From Pseudomonas schmalbachii (GTDB lineage: Bacteria > Pseudomonadota > Gammaproteobacteria > Pseudomonadales > Pseudomonadaceae): a stretch of DNA of 64,000 bases. The notes beneath the pieces were generated by a model. It saw only the letters and a list, made by a program, of their open reading frames with translations. It searched no databases and was not told the DNA's origin. Positions within the stretch are counted from its first letter, which is position 1. Each line of letters starts with the position of its first letter. Positions 1 through 9,994 of the stretch are shown here, one piece after another. The stretch is taken from assembly GCF_017589465.1 (NCBI RefSeq), contig NZ_JAELYA010000006.1, forward strand, positions 124,001-188,000. Direction: 5' to 3'. A program made the translations under genes and the position numbers.

Positions 1-1101
<1,101 letters not shown>

Positions 1102-1102
1102 A

Positions 1103-1234
1103 GTAGGTTGGCGCCGAGCGCACATCCGCCAAGCCCCGCACCGATCGACACGTAGGTTGGTGCTGAGCGCAGCGAAGCCCAACACCTGCCGGGCCATTAC
1201 ACCGTTGGGCTTCGCAAGCTCAGCGCCAACCTAC
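1103..1234. repeat. REP-like palindrome after pilR (GTAGGTTGG family)
   Basis: A full unit spans 1152-1234: GTAGGTTGG...AGCGAAGCCCAAC, a short loop, then GTTGGGCTTCG...CCAACCTAC, making two nested inverted arms. A degenerate left half lies at 1103-1122. It fills the gap between the convergent pilR and thiO genes and could act as a bidirectional transcription end. Members of the same family occur at 10427, 11557, 24072, 49052, 55606, 57419, 57499 and 60197. Confidence 0.85.
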
Positions 1235-1253
1235 GAAATCACGAAACCCGGCG

Positions 1254-2345
1254 TCAGATCCGCCCCTCCGGCGCATAGGGCAGCGGATCAATGATCGCCT
1301 CCCGCCCCTGCATCAGATCGACCAGCAAGCGACAGGACGCCGGCGCCAGCACCAGGCCATTGCGGTAATGCCCGGTGTTCAGCCACAGCCCGGAATGTCC
1401 CGGCACCGGACCGATGAACGGAATGCCTTCCGGCGATCCCGGCCGCAATCCGGCCCAATGGCGGATCGGCTGCTGGCCGGCCAGCGCCGGCAGCAGTTCC
1501 TCGGCCGAAGCGCGCAGGCTGGCCAGCGCCTCGTCAGTGGGAGTCTTGTCGAAACCGGCATGCTCCAGCGTGCTGCCCACCAGGATATGGCCATCGCGGC
1601 GTGGAATCGCATAACGCCCCTTGGCCAGCACCATGCTGGAAAGGAAATCCGCATCGCACTTGTAAAGGATCATCTGCCCCTTCACCGGCTCGACAGGCAA
1701 TTCCAGCCCAAGCTTCGCCAGCAGTTCGCCGCTCCACGCACCGGCCGCCAGCACGACCGACTCGGAGCGAATATCACCCTGCGAAGTACGGACGCCCAGG
1801 ATGCTGCCAGCCGACTCGATGAAACCATCCACCTCGCAGCCTTCCCGCAAAGTGACATTGGGCATGGCTCCCAAAGCTTCCCGCAGCGAGCGAGTCAGTC
1901 GCGGATTGCGCACGTTGGCCACATCCGGCATGTGCACGGCACGGCCAAAGCCTTCGCCCAGCGCCGGCACTGCCGCCCGCACACTGTCGATATCGACTTC
2001 ATGCAAGGGACGGTGGTTGACCCTGGCCCACTCCAGCGCCTCGGCCTGGTCTTCCAGGTCCAGCCAGTAAAGCCCGGTGACATGCACCTCGGGATCGACG
2101 CCGGTATCCGCCAGCAGGCGCTGGCCCAATTGCGGGTAGAAGTCCTGCGACCAGTGGGCCAGATTCGCCACCGCGCGGCTGTAGCGCCATGGATAGAGCG
2201 GGGAAACGATGCCACCGCCCGCCCAGGAAGCCTCGCGCCCCGTCTCGCCGCGCTCCAGCAGCGTAACCCTGGCGCCCTCCTGCCCAAGCAGCCAGGCGCT
2301 CAACAGCCCGACCACTCCCCCACCCACAACGATTACATCCGGCAT
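1254..2345 (-). CDS. thiO: FAD-dependent glycine oxidase ThiO
   Basis: A 363-residue member of the DAO family. The N-terminus has a dinucleotide-binding fold (GGGVVGLLSAWLLGQEG, then ERG), followed by the flavin motif GREASWAGGG and a C-terminal substrate/FAD region with HWAGLRPGSPEG and NTGHYRNGLVLAP. ThiO oxidises glycine to the imine used for the thiazole ring of thiamine; broader amine oxidase activity is possible. I chose the ATG at 2345 (MPDVIVVGGG), preceded by AGAAGG, over a TTG seven codons upstream. It is divergent from fimT, as PA4548 is in P. aeruginosa. It stands outside the pilus operon, and its location here is probably historical. Confidence 0.88.
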   Translation of the reverse strand: MPDVIVVGGGVVGLLSAWLLGQEGARVTLLERGETGREASWAGGGIVSPLYPWRYSRAVANLAHWSQDFYPQLGQRLLADTGVDPEVHVTGLYWLDLEDQAEALEWARVNHRPLHEVDIDSVRAAVPALGEGFGRAVHMPDVANVRNPRLTRSLREALGAMPNVTLREGCEVDGFIESAGSILGVRTSQGDIRSESVVLAAGAWSGELLAKLGLELPVEPVKGQMILYKCDADFLSSMVLAKGRYAIPRRDGHILVGSTLEHAGFDKTPTDEALASLRASAEELLPALAGQQPIRHWAGLRPGSPEGIPFIGPVPGHSGLWLNTGHYRNGLVLAPASCRLLVDLMQGREAIIDPLPYAPEGRI

Positions 2346-2557
2346 GCCACACACCTTCTGGCCCAAGGAAAAACATGGCGCTCATGCGCGCCGCCACTAT
2401 ACCGGCCCGATTCCACTGCTGACCAATCGGTAAAAAACCCGAAGGCGCCCACGATTTCCAAGGCAACTCCCTACAAGATTCCCTGTAGGCCAGCCCCTCA
2501 AGGCCGCGCGAACAAGCCGATACTCCCGAAGCAGACCAACGGACCACGGAGCGGGCC

Positions 2558-3070
2558 ATGTCGAAGACTCGGGGATTCAGCCTGGTGGAAATGCTCATTG
2601 TCTTGAGCATCCTGACAATCGCCCTGTCCTTCGCGGCGCCCTCCTTCGGCGACTTCATCGCCAAGCAACGTATTCAAACTGCCTTCGACAACCTGAATGG
2701 CGCCATCCACCAGGCCCGCTCGACCGCCGCCCTAACCGGTCGGTCAGTCAGCCTGGCCGCCACCAGTGGCGATTGGGCAAAGGGCTGGAGCCTGTTCTAC
2801 GACGCGAACAACGATGGCATTCGCCAGGAACATGAAGAACTGATCAGCGTTCACGAAGCGCTGCAGGACATCCAGGTGCTGGCCGACAGTACAACCCGCC
2901 GCTACATCCACTACGTACCCGCCGGCTACAGCATCCAGAAGAGCGGCGCCTTCCACGCCGGCAACCTGGCAATCTGTGGAAAAAGCGCTCGCGGCTACAA
3001 GATCGTCATCAACCGCGCCGGCCGGATACGCCACGAAACCGCGGCGACCAGCGAGCTGTGTCCAGGCTGA
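2558..3070 (+). CDS. fimT: Type IV minor pilin FimT
   Basis: A 170-residue prepilin-like protein. It has a short basic leader ending in Gly (MSKTRG), then FSLVEM with the Glu at mature position 5, and a hydrophobic helix (LIVLSILTIALSFAAP); this is the PilD/PilA prepilin cleavage pattern. The remainder matches a GspH/FimT pseudopilin fold with two late cysteines (CGKS, LCPG). FimT is a minor pilin; in naturally competent bacteria its orthologues bind DNA through C-terminal basic residues. Gene order (thiO-fimT-fimU) supports the name. A GGAG element lies just upstream of the ATG. It is separated by 150 bp from fimU, so it may have its own transcript, as in P. aeruginosa. Confidence 0.9.
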   Translation: MSKTRGFSLVEMLIVLSILTIALSFAAPSFGDFIAKQRIQTAFDNLNGAIHQARSTAALTGRSVSLAATSGDWAKGWSLFYDANNDGIRQEHEELISVHEALQDIQVLADSTTRRYIHYVPAGYSIQKSGAFHAGNLAICGKSARGYKIVINRAGRIRHETAATSELCPG

Positions 3071-3130
3071 AAACCTCACGGCCCTTGCGCGACCTAGTTC
3101 ACAGGAAGCAAAACTCGACGACCGGATATC

Positions 3131-3142
3131 GCCCGAACGGTA
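3131..3142 (-). promoter_or_regulatory. Possible AlgR-binding site upstream of fimU
   Basis: On the minus strand this reads TACCGTTCGGGC, matching the AlgR core CCGTTCGTC at seven of nine positions. It lies about 80 bp before the fimU start. In P. aeruginosa AlgR directly activates the fimU-pilVWXY1Y2E operon, so the position is sensible, but the match is imperfect. Confidence 0.35.
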
Positions 3143-3220
3143 ACGGTCATCCATAGAGAAAGGAAATTTCCCTCTGAAGCAGGCAGCATTTCCGCTATCC
3201 AGAATGTAAGGAATGCGCCT

Positions 3221-3694
3221 ATGCCCTCCCCCCTGAAGTCCGCGGGGTTTTCGCTGATCGAGTTGATGGTGGTGGTTGCGATCATCGCAATCCTCGCCTC
3301 CATAAGCGCACCCAACTTCCGCAACCTTATCCTCGATAACCGTCTGGCCAACACGACGAATATGCTGCTCGGCTCGCTGCAACTGGCCCGCAGCGAGGCG
3401 GTCATGCAACGTACGACCATCAGCGTCTGTGCAGCCAACGATGGCAAGAGCGCCTGTGCCACCAGCACCAACTGGAGCAATGGTGCATTGGTCATGAAGG
3501 GCTCGACCGTGCTGAAGGTGGTCAATCCGGTGAGCGACCAGGTCACCATCACCAGCTCAACGAACAAAGTCGACTACCTGCCTGACGGCACCACCACAGC
3601 AGCAACCATTTCGATCAGCGACACGCGCCCGGCATCCCGCCAGATCAAGGTCAACGCCATCGGACAGGCGTGCAGCGGGAGTGCCTGCTCATGA
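3221..3694 (+). CDS. fimU: Type IV minor pilin FimU
   Basis: A 157-residue class III-signal minor pilin with leader MPSPLKSAG, then FSLIELMVVVAIIAILASI with Glu at position 5 of the mature protein, and a GspH-like C-terminal domain containing cysteines (SVCAAN, SACAT, QACSGSACS) likely to form disulfides. FimU belongs to the priming complex with PilV, PilW, PilX and PilE that starts pilus assembly and links PilY1 to the tip. AAGGA sits upstream of the ATG. Its stop codon overlaps the pilV start (ATGA), so the two are translationally coupled. This is the first gene of the fimU-pilE operon. Confidence 0.92.
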   Translation: MPSPLKSAGFSLIELMVVVAIIAILASISAPNFRNLILDNRLANTTNMLLGSLQLARSEAVMQRTTISVCAANDGKSACATSTNWSNGALVMKGSTVLKVVNPVSDQVTITSSTNKVDYLPDGTTTAATISISDTRPASRQIKVNAIGQACSGSACS

Positions 3695-4170
3695 GACTCA
3701 GGAAGAAAAGCGGCGGCTTCACGCTGATCGAGGTGCTCATCGCGCTGGTCATTCTTGCAGTCGGGCTGCTTGGAATGGCCACACTGATGACCTCCAGCAT
3801 GCAGTCCAGCCAGGGGGCCTATCGCCGCAGCCAGGCGAGTCTGCTGGCCTACGACATCGTCGAGCGGATGCGTTTCAATCGCGAGCAGGCCGTCACTACC
3901 AATGACTACGTCCTCACCACAACCTCTGGCGCAACCACCGAGCCTAGTTGCGGCACCGGCGGCTGCACCGCCACGCAACAGGCACAACTGGATATGTTCC
4001 AGTGGCGACAAGCGCTCTCCGCTGCCCTGCCGGGCGCGGTCGCAAGCATCAGCCGCAGCAATGACTTCCAGTACCAGATAATCATCGCCTGGGATGAAGT
4101 CGGCTCGACACTCAAGAAGCAGGACGACTCGACCGTCACCCCCACCTTCACCCTGAGAATCGACCTATGA
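3691..4170 (+). CDS. pilV: Type IV minor pilin PilV
   Basis: A 159-residue minor pilin. I start it at 3691 (MRLRKKSGG), whose ATG overlaps the fimU stop, rather than at an ATG seven codons earlier inside fimU. The basic leader is followed by FTLIEVLIALVILAVGLLGMATLM, with Glu5, and by a soluble domain with a cysteine pair (EPSCGTGGCTA). PilV is part of the minor-pilin priming complex at the pilus tip. The 3' end overlaps pilW by the four bases ATGA, so translation is coupled. Confidence 0.92.
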   Translation: MRLRKKSGGFTLIEVLIALVILAVGLLGMATLMTSSMQSSQGAYRRSQASLLAYDIVERMRFNREQAVTTNDYVLTTTSGATTEPSCGTGGCTATQQAQLDMFQWRQALSAALPGAVASISRSNDFQYQIIIAWDEVGSTLKKQDDSTVTPTFTLRIDL

Positions 4171-4814
4171 AGCGGCAACTCGGCCTCTCCCTCATCGAGT
4201 TGATGATCGCGATCCTGATCAGCTCGCTGCTGTTGCTCGGTGTACTGCAACTGTTCAGCAACACCTCCGCTTCGGACCGCACCAACACAGCACTCGCTCG
4301 CGTCCAGGAAAGTGGTCGGATTGCCCTGGAAATCATCGGTACCGATGCCCGGCGCGCGGGATACCAGGGCTGCGGCTCCGCGGCGGAAACGACTACCGTG
4401 GGCAGCCTGACCTTCCCGGAAGCGGCAATCGCCACCGCCACCTCAAGTATTACCTTCCGTTATGCAACAGGCGTCGATACCGGGACGGCGTTTGCCTTCA
4501 AGACGGCTTGCAGCGGCGGTGCTCTTTATCTCAATACGATTACCTATAACAGTTGCCCGAATAATGGAGTGGCACGGTTGTGCAAGACGGTGAATGGCGC
4601 GACTGCCACGCCGATTCTCGACAATGCGAACATCACCGCAATCAGCTTCGGAATCCCCAGTGGCGGAACCTTCAAATGGAAGGACAACACCTCCATCACC
4701 ACTGCCGAGCTAGCGGAGGCTCATGCGGTTCGCGTAACGCTGACTGTCAGTGACGCCCGAAACGAAATTTCCCGCTCGTTCACCGGCACCTACGAACTCA
4801 GGAATCGCCTCTGA
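4167..4814 (+). CDS. pilW: Type IV minor pilin PilW
   Basis: A 215-residue PilW-family minor pilin: leader MKRQLG, then LSLIELMIAILISSLLLLGVLQLF (Glu5 present), the PilW-typical GRIALEIIGTDARRAGYQGCG and further cysteines (KTACSGG, NSCPNNG, RLCKTVNG). PilW sits between the core minor pilins and PilX/PilY1. It is shorter than the P. aeruginosa PAO1 protein as I remember it (about 274 aa), in line with the known divergence of minor-pilin alleles. The stop and the pilX start share one base (TGATG). From about 4440 the base composition looks less GC-rich than in flanking housekeeping genes. Confidence 0.9.
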   Translation: MKRQLGLSLIELMIAILISSLLLLGVLQLFSNTSASDRTNTALARVQESGRIALEIIGTDARRAGYQGCGSAAETTTVGSLTFPEAAIATATSSITFRYATGVDTGTAFAFKTACSGGALYLNTITYNSCPNNGVARLCKTVNGATATPILDNANITAISFGIPSGGTFKWKDNTSITTAELAEAHAVRVTLTVSDARNEISRSFTGTYELRNRL

Positions 4815-5275
4815 TGAAAACGCATGCATCCCAGACCGGCATGGCCCTGCTAGTCAGCCTGGTTCTGCTGCTCCTGCTTACCATCATCGCCATCACCGCC
4901 GCGACCCAATCCTCATTGCAGGAACGCATGGCCGCAAACAGCCAGCAACAGAACGTGGCGTTCCAGGCCGCGGAGAGCGGGATTCAGGGCTGGATCGAGA
5001 AGTTCAACCGCAATCAACTCATCGTCGCCATGTCCACTGAAAAAGTCAGCCTAATGCCGACTGTTTCCTACACAGCGAGCGCTGCTAAACCCAGCGACTG
5101 CACGGCCGTAATGCCACCTTTCTCCCTAAGCGCCAATGAGGACGGGGCTCCAGCACGATACGCCTGCTTCAACATAGAAAGTACCGGCAAATCGTGCGCC
5201 GACGCAGACTGCGCCGACGCCAACAATCCTGCCCGCGCCAAGCACCAGCAAGGCCATCTGGTTCGCTACTTCTAA
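4814..5275 (+). CDS. pilX: Type IV minor pilin PilX
   Basis: A 153-residue PilX-family protein beginning MKTHASQTGMALLVSL, with one long hydrophobic helix and the family pattern QSSLQERMAANSQQQNVAFQAAESG. As usual for PilX-type proteins, Glu5 of the pilin motif is not in the standard context. Cysteines near the C-terminus (SCADADCAD) probably form a disulfide. PilX works with PilW to place PilY1 at the tip. It is start-stop coupled to pilW and followed by pilY1 after 28 bp. The PAO1 homologue is longer (about 195 aa from memory). Confidence 0.85.
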   Translation: MKTHASQTGMALLVSLVLLLLLTIIAITAATQSSLQERMAANSQQQNVAFQAAESGIQGWIEKFNRNQLIVAMSTEKVSLMPTVSYTASAAKPSDCTAVMPPFSLSANEDGAPARYACFNIESTGKSCADADCADANNPARAKHQQGHLVRYF

Positions 5276-5303
5276 GCCCTGTGATCAAGGACCTGGAGTC
5301 TTC

Positions 5304-8300
5304 ATGAAAGCACCGATCTTCCTCCGCTCCGTTCTTGCATCCTGCATGGGAACCCTTCTGCTTTTGCAGGGAGCGATCAGCTATGCCGACGATACGGAAA
5401 TCTTCTTCGGAGGATCGACCATCGATTCGGGTATCCGGCCCAATGTGCTGTTCATTCTCGACGACTCCGGGTCAATGAATGACAACAAGACCCCAACCCG
5501 CATGGCACAGTTGAAGAGCGCCTTCAGCACCATCATCAACAGCGCCGGTAGCATCAACGTCGGGGTCATGGCACTGAACACCAAAACCGGCGGCTCTCGA
5601 CTGCTCTCTCCAGTCCGCCCGATCGACGAATCAATTAACGTCAAGCTATCCAGCCCGGTGCTTCTGGCCAGTGGCGATGATGCCAGTTATTTCAGCAGCG
5701 GCACGGCGAATATTACCGATCCGACACTGGTCATGGGTTACACGGGAAACAGTGAGCAAAGCGTTACCCGTTCGCTAGGAACCAGTTCCACTTATTCGAC
5801 GGAGTTCGCCTCGTACTATGTAGTGCGCAAGGACAGCGTCGACTATGCCTGCTCATCCAAGATTGCAGACGCAGGAACGGTATGCCCGAGCGGCACCAAG
5901 GCCACGATCGATTCCACGACAGGCAGTTCCGGCAACGACGGAATACTGTTGTTCCGCAACCTGAATATTCCGGCGGGAGTCAAGATCGAATCCGCCCGAC
6001 TGGTTCTGACACGTGCCAGCACTGGCACCACCAGGTCTTTTTCGGTAAAGATCGAAAACACAAAAACTGCGGCAGCCTTCAATAACGATGAAAGCATCGG
6101 TAGCGACCGGAGCTACAGCAACGGGGACTTGAATATATCCTCGATCACCCCCGCACTAAACGGAAATGAGCTGACCTTCGACCTCAAGAGTCAATTCGAG
6201 AAATTGCGGGTACTGTCCCCAGCGGCCAACCCCATCAGCGATGTCTCCCTGCGCCTACGAGGAACTGGCAGCAACAGTTACTCCTGGTACTTGGGCAATG
6301 GCACCACCTCCTCTCCAGAGAACACTCCCCGCCTGGAAGTCACATGGTCAAGCAGTGAAAGCGTAAACCGCACTACCGGCCTGCGTTTCCAGAATGTCGC
6401 CATTCCCAAGGGCGCCATCATTACTTCTGCCCGCATCGACTTCGTACCAGCGGCCTCCGATGATCGTCCCGTGACATTCAGTGTCACCGCACAGGACAGT
6501 TCGGACACAGCAGCCTTTACTGGTACCGCTGCCGACTTCACCGGCCGGGCCAAGACCGCGAACAGTTCAACATGGACACCTGCTGAATGGCGTACCACCA
6601 GCCCGCAGGTATACGTAGAAGGCCCCACTGTCACAGCCCTGGTGCAGACGGTCGTCAACAACACCGATTGGTGCGGCAACAATTCCATGGCCTTCTTCAT
6701 CACCCCAACAGCTGGATCGGGAAACCGCACTGCCTTCAGTGTCGATGCGGCCAAGGATCTTCAACCCGTGCTGAACGTCAAATATGAAGGTGGTGACGAC
6801 GGATGCCTGGACCCGATACTCAACATATCCGTCATCGACAATAAGGATGATGGTACGCAGGAAGGAACCACGTCAGGCGAAAGAACCCCCAACCTGACTT
6901 CATCCACACTTTCTTTCAGCAACGACTACATCGTCAGCCGCTATCAGAAGGTGCCTATCAAGAAAGGGGCCAAGGTAAAAGAAGCACAGATAATTGTTAC
7001 TCCAAACAATACCAGCAGCGGAACTGCGACTGTTTTCATTGAAAATACAGATAACTCATCCGAGCTCAACACCAATAGCCGCAACCTGAGCAATCGTTTC
7101 CCTAGCAGCGGCAGTACTACATGCACCTTCTCCCCCAGTACCGCTGGAATTCCAGTCAGTTGCTCGGCTGCGGGAATCAAGACTCAACTGGAAGCCCTTT
7201 TCGCTCGCGACGGATGGGCTGACGGTAATGCACTCAGCCTCCTGCTCAAGCCCAGCAGTGGCACTCTGGCGTTGAAATCACGGGACAGCGGTGCGGGCAA
7301 CAGCATCGTCCTGCGCGTCAAGCTCGCGTCCGGGGGATTGGGTACGAACAGCTACACGATTCGCGACTACACCAACGGTATCGTACAAGGGCTGTCGGCT
7401 AGCGGTAATACGCCTATCGTACCCGCCCTGAACGACGCCGCTGGCTATCTGAACCAGACACAGGGTAAACATTCCGGCTCCGTCCCCAGTCCCATTACCA
7501 GCTCGTGCCAGGCCAATTATCTGGTTCTGCTGACCGATGGCGAGGCCAACAACGGCAACAACTCGACCGAGGCAGGTCCAGCACGAACCAGCATTGCCAG
7601 CCTGACCGGCAAGACCTGTACAGGCGACGCAACGGACAGCGACGAGAAATGCGGGCGGACGCTGGTTGAATGGATGGCGACCGCAGACCAAGCAAGTTTC
7701 GATGGCCTGAATACCATCACGACCCACACCATCGGCTTCAACACCAGCAACAATGCCCAGGCCACGACCTTCCTCAAGGACCTGGCCAGGCTGGGCAAAG
7801 GCAAGGACTATCAGGCAGAAAACGCCGGTGAGCTGGCCAGCGCCTTCGACGATATTGTCCAGGCAGCCCTGGCCACCAACACCACATTCGTGAACACAAG
7901 CGCCCCGGTGAACACGTTCAACCGTGCCGACAACCGGGACGAGCTCTACTTTGCCCTGTTCCGCCCTTCCGAAACGGATCGCTGGATAGGGAACCTGAAG
8001 CGCTACCGCCTGCAAACCGAAGGAACGGTCGCCACTATCGTCGATGCCGATAACGCACCGGCCATTGATGCCAACACCGGCTTCTTCAAGAGCAGCGCAC
8101 GCAGCTTCTGGACCCCCAACCAGGACGGTGCCGACATTGCCAAAGGTGGCGCTGCTCTCAACCTGCCGGCGCCCGACAGTCGCAAGCTGTTCACCTACTT
8201 CGGTAATTCCCCGGCAGGAGTTCCAACTGCCTTGGAAAGTCTGGTGGCTAGCAATACCAACGTTACTGCTGGAAAACTTGGCGACAGCAGTATGACCACG

Positions 8301-9962
8301 GTCGAACGCGCCAACCTGATCAAGTACATCCGTGGTACCGATACAGACGTAAATGGAAACGACACGAATCGCCAGGCACTCGGCGACCCCATCCACTCGT
8401 CCCCACGCCTGGTGACCTATGGGTGCCACACATATACCGACGACGAATGCACCGATCCGGATCTGAGCGCAATCATTGGTACCAATGAGGGCTTCGTCCA
8501 TGCCCTCGATACCAAAACCGGTGCCGAGCAATTTGCTTTCATGCCCGAAGCGTTACTGCCGAATATCAAGCAACTTCGGACCAACGCGAAATCCACCTCG
8601 GGCAAACCCCGCCTGTATGGCATGGACAATACCGTGACCGTCTGGGTGAACGATGCCAACAACAACGGTGTCATCTATGGCGACCCAACCACCAGCACCA
8701 CCACCGGGCTGAACACGGGAGAGTTTGTCTACGCCTATCTCACCATGGGCCGAGGCGGTAACAATATCTACGCGCTCGATATTACCAACCGAGATACACC
8801 ACGCATGCTGTGGCAGATCCTCGGCGGCACGACACCAGGCTTCGAAAAACTTGCCCAGACCTGGTCCACCCCTGTCAAGACCCGGATCAAGGTGGGCACT
8901 ACCATCCGGGACGTGCTGATCTTTGCAGGTGGATACGACAAGGACCAGGATGACCTGAATACCTCCACCAGCGTGTACGCCGAAGACAATATCGGCAACG
9001 CCATCTACATCGTCGACGCCAAGACTGGCGAAAAGATCTGGTCCGTCAGCAACACCAGCGGCCATGACCTGACACTGGCGAAGATGAAATACAGCATTCC
9101 CAGTAGCGTCCGGGCAATCGATATCCAGGAGGAAAATGGAGTGTTGGTGACTGACCCTGACAGACTGGCGGATCAGTTCTTTGTCGGGGATATGGGGGGC
9201 CAGGTCTGGCGCTTCTATATCAACAATGGCAGCAGCGGCGCCAACCTGGTAACTCCTGCCGGCACCAGTGGCGACGGCGTTTTCGCAAGCATAGGTGGCA
9301 CAACGGCCGCCTCGGCAAGACGCTTCTACAACGAACCGGATGTCGCCGTACTGAACCTCAACGGCAACCGCTCCCTGACCGTGAACATTGGTAGCGGTTA
9401 CCGGGGACACCCGTTGAACGAATACATCGAGGATCGTTTCTATTCATTCCGCACCTCGGTTCTATTCAAAAGCACCGGTGAAGGAACCCTGCGCGAAAGC
9501 GACCTCTACAATGCCACCCAGAACCTGGTACAGGCCGGTGACACGGCGCAAAAGAACACCGCCAATACAGCCTTCCAGCAAGCCTCTGGTGGCTGGTTCA
9601 TCACGCTTACCAACTCCGGAGAGAAAGTGTTGTCACGCGCGCTGACTGCTGGCGGCATACTGTTCTTCAACACCTATGAGCCCACCACCAGCACGGCAGC
9701 GTGTAGCGCAGCAGTCGGCAAGAACCGCTCCTATTCGGTACGTCTACTCGATGCCACACCAGCCTCGATAGAAGCGAACGGCAACGGAACGCCTGCCGAT
9801 CGCGCCGAACTCAGTAATAGCGGTGGCATTTCCGGTGACCCGCAATTGTTCTGTAGCGGTAACAACTGCTGGATCTTGAAGGACTTTCCGATACCACCTT
9901 CTTCTGCAAAAAATCCGCCCCTAGGAAAGACATACTGGATCGACACCTCCAACCCCGACTAA
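5304..9962 (+). CDS. pilY1: PilY1, pilus-tip adhesin/mechanosensor, with enlarged N-terminal half
   Basis: A 1552-residue secreted protein. Residues 1-28 are a Sec signal peptide (cut near SYA/DD). A von Willebrand A fold begins with the metal-ion motif DDSGS (53-57), but its second strand LLTDGE appears only at 742-747. Between them lie three related beta-rich modules (about 165-345, 353-500 and 535-680), each with a line such as VAIPKGAIITSARIDF. The C-terminal half is the PilC/PilY1 beta-propeller: GNLKRY near 890, GDPIHSSP near 1027, and an EF-hand-like calcium loop DANNNGVIYGD at 1117-1127. I see no RGD motif. PilY1 promotes pilus extension and retraction, adhesion and surface sensing. 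PAO1 PilY1 is about 1161 aa, so roughly 390 residues are extra here. It lies inside the fimU operon. Confidence 0.92.
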   Translation: MKAPIFLRSVLASCMGTLLLLQGAISYADDTEIFFGGSTIDSGIRPNVLFILDDSGSMNDNKTPTRMAQLKSAFSTIINSAGSINVGVMALNTKTGGSRLLSPVRPIDESINVKLSSPVLLASGDDASYFSSGTANITDPTLVMGYTGNSEQSVTRSLGTSSTYSTEFASYYVVRKDSVDYACSSKIADAGTVCPSGTKATIDSTTGSSGNDGILLFRNLNIPAGVKIESARLVLTRASTGTTRSFSVKIENTKTAAAFNNDESIGSDRSYSNGDLNISSITPALNGNELTFDLKSQFEKLRVLSPAANPISDVSLRLRGTGSNSYSWYLGNGTTSSPENTPRLEVTWSSSESVNRTTGLRFQNVAIPKGAIITSARIDFVPAASDDRPVTFSVTAQDSSDTAAFTGTAADFTGRAKTANSSTWTPAEWRTTSPQVYVEGPTVTALVQTVVNNTDWCGNNSMAFFITPTAGSGNRTAFSVDAAKDLQPVLNVKYEGGDDGCLDPILNISVIDNKDDGTQEGTTSGERTPNLTSSTLSFSNDYIVSRYQKVPIKKGAKVKEAQIIVTPNNTSSGTATVFIENTDNSSELNTNSRNLSNRFPSSGSTTCTFSPSTAGIPVSCSAAGIKTQLEALFARDGWADGNALSLLLKPSSGTLALKSRDSGAGNSIVLRVKLASGGLGTNSYTIRDYTNGIVQGLSASGNTPIVPALNDAAGYLNQTQGKHSGSVPSPITSSCQANYLVLLTDGEANNGNNSTEAGPARTSIASLTGKTCTGDATDSDEKCGRTLVEWMATADQASFDGLNTITTHTIGFNTSNNAQATTFLKDLARLGKGKDYQAENAGELASAFDDIVQAALATNTTFVNTSAPVNTFNRADNRDELYFALFRPSETDRWIGNLKRYRLQTEGTVATIVDADNAPAIDANTGFFKSSARSFWTPNQDGADIAKGGAALNLPAPDSRKLFTYFGNSPAGVPTALESLVASNTNVTAGKLGDSSMTTVERANLIKYIRGTDTDVNGNDTNRQALGDPIHSSPRLVTYGCHTYTDDECTDPDLSAIIGTNEGFVHALDTKTGAEQFAFMPEALLPNIKQLRTNAKSTSGKPRLYGMDNTVTVWVNDANNNGVIYGDPTTSTTTGLNTGEFVYAYLTMGRGGNNIYALDITNRDTPRMLWQILGGTTPGFEKLAQTWSTPVKTRIKVGTTIRDVLIFAGGYDKDQDDLNTSTSVYAEDNIGNAIYIVDAKTGEKIWSVSNTSGHDLTLAKMKYSIPSSVRAIDIQEENGVLVTDPDRLADQFFVGDMGGQVWRFYINNGSSGANLVTPAGTSGDGVFASIGGTTAASARRFYNEPDVAVLNLNGNRSLTVNIGSGYRGHPLNEYIEDRFYSFRTSVLFKSTGEGTLRESDLYNATQNLVQAGDTAQKNTANTAFQQASGGWFITLTNSGEKVLSRALTAGGILFFNTYEPTTSTAACSAAVGKNRSYSVRLLDATPASIEANGNGTPADRAELSNSGGISGDPQLFCSGNNCWILKDFPIPPSSAKNPPLGKTYWIDTSNPD

Positions 9963-9994
9963 TCAGGACGTCCAAGGCAGAGAACATCGAACCA

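Noticed and set aside
8553-9410. Antisense frame in pilY1
   Set aside because: It lies within the conserved PilY1 propeller with no family resemblance or ribosome site.
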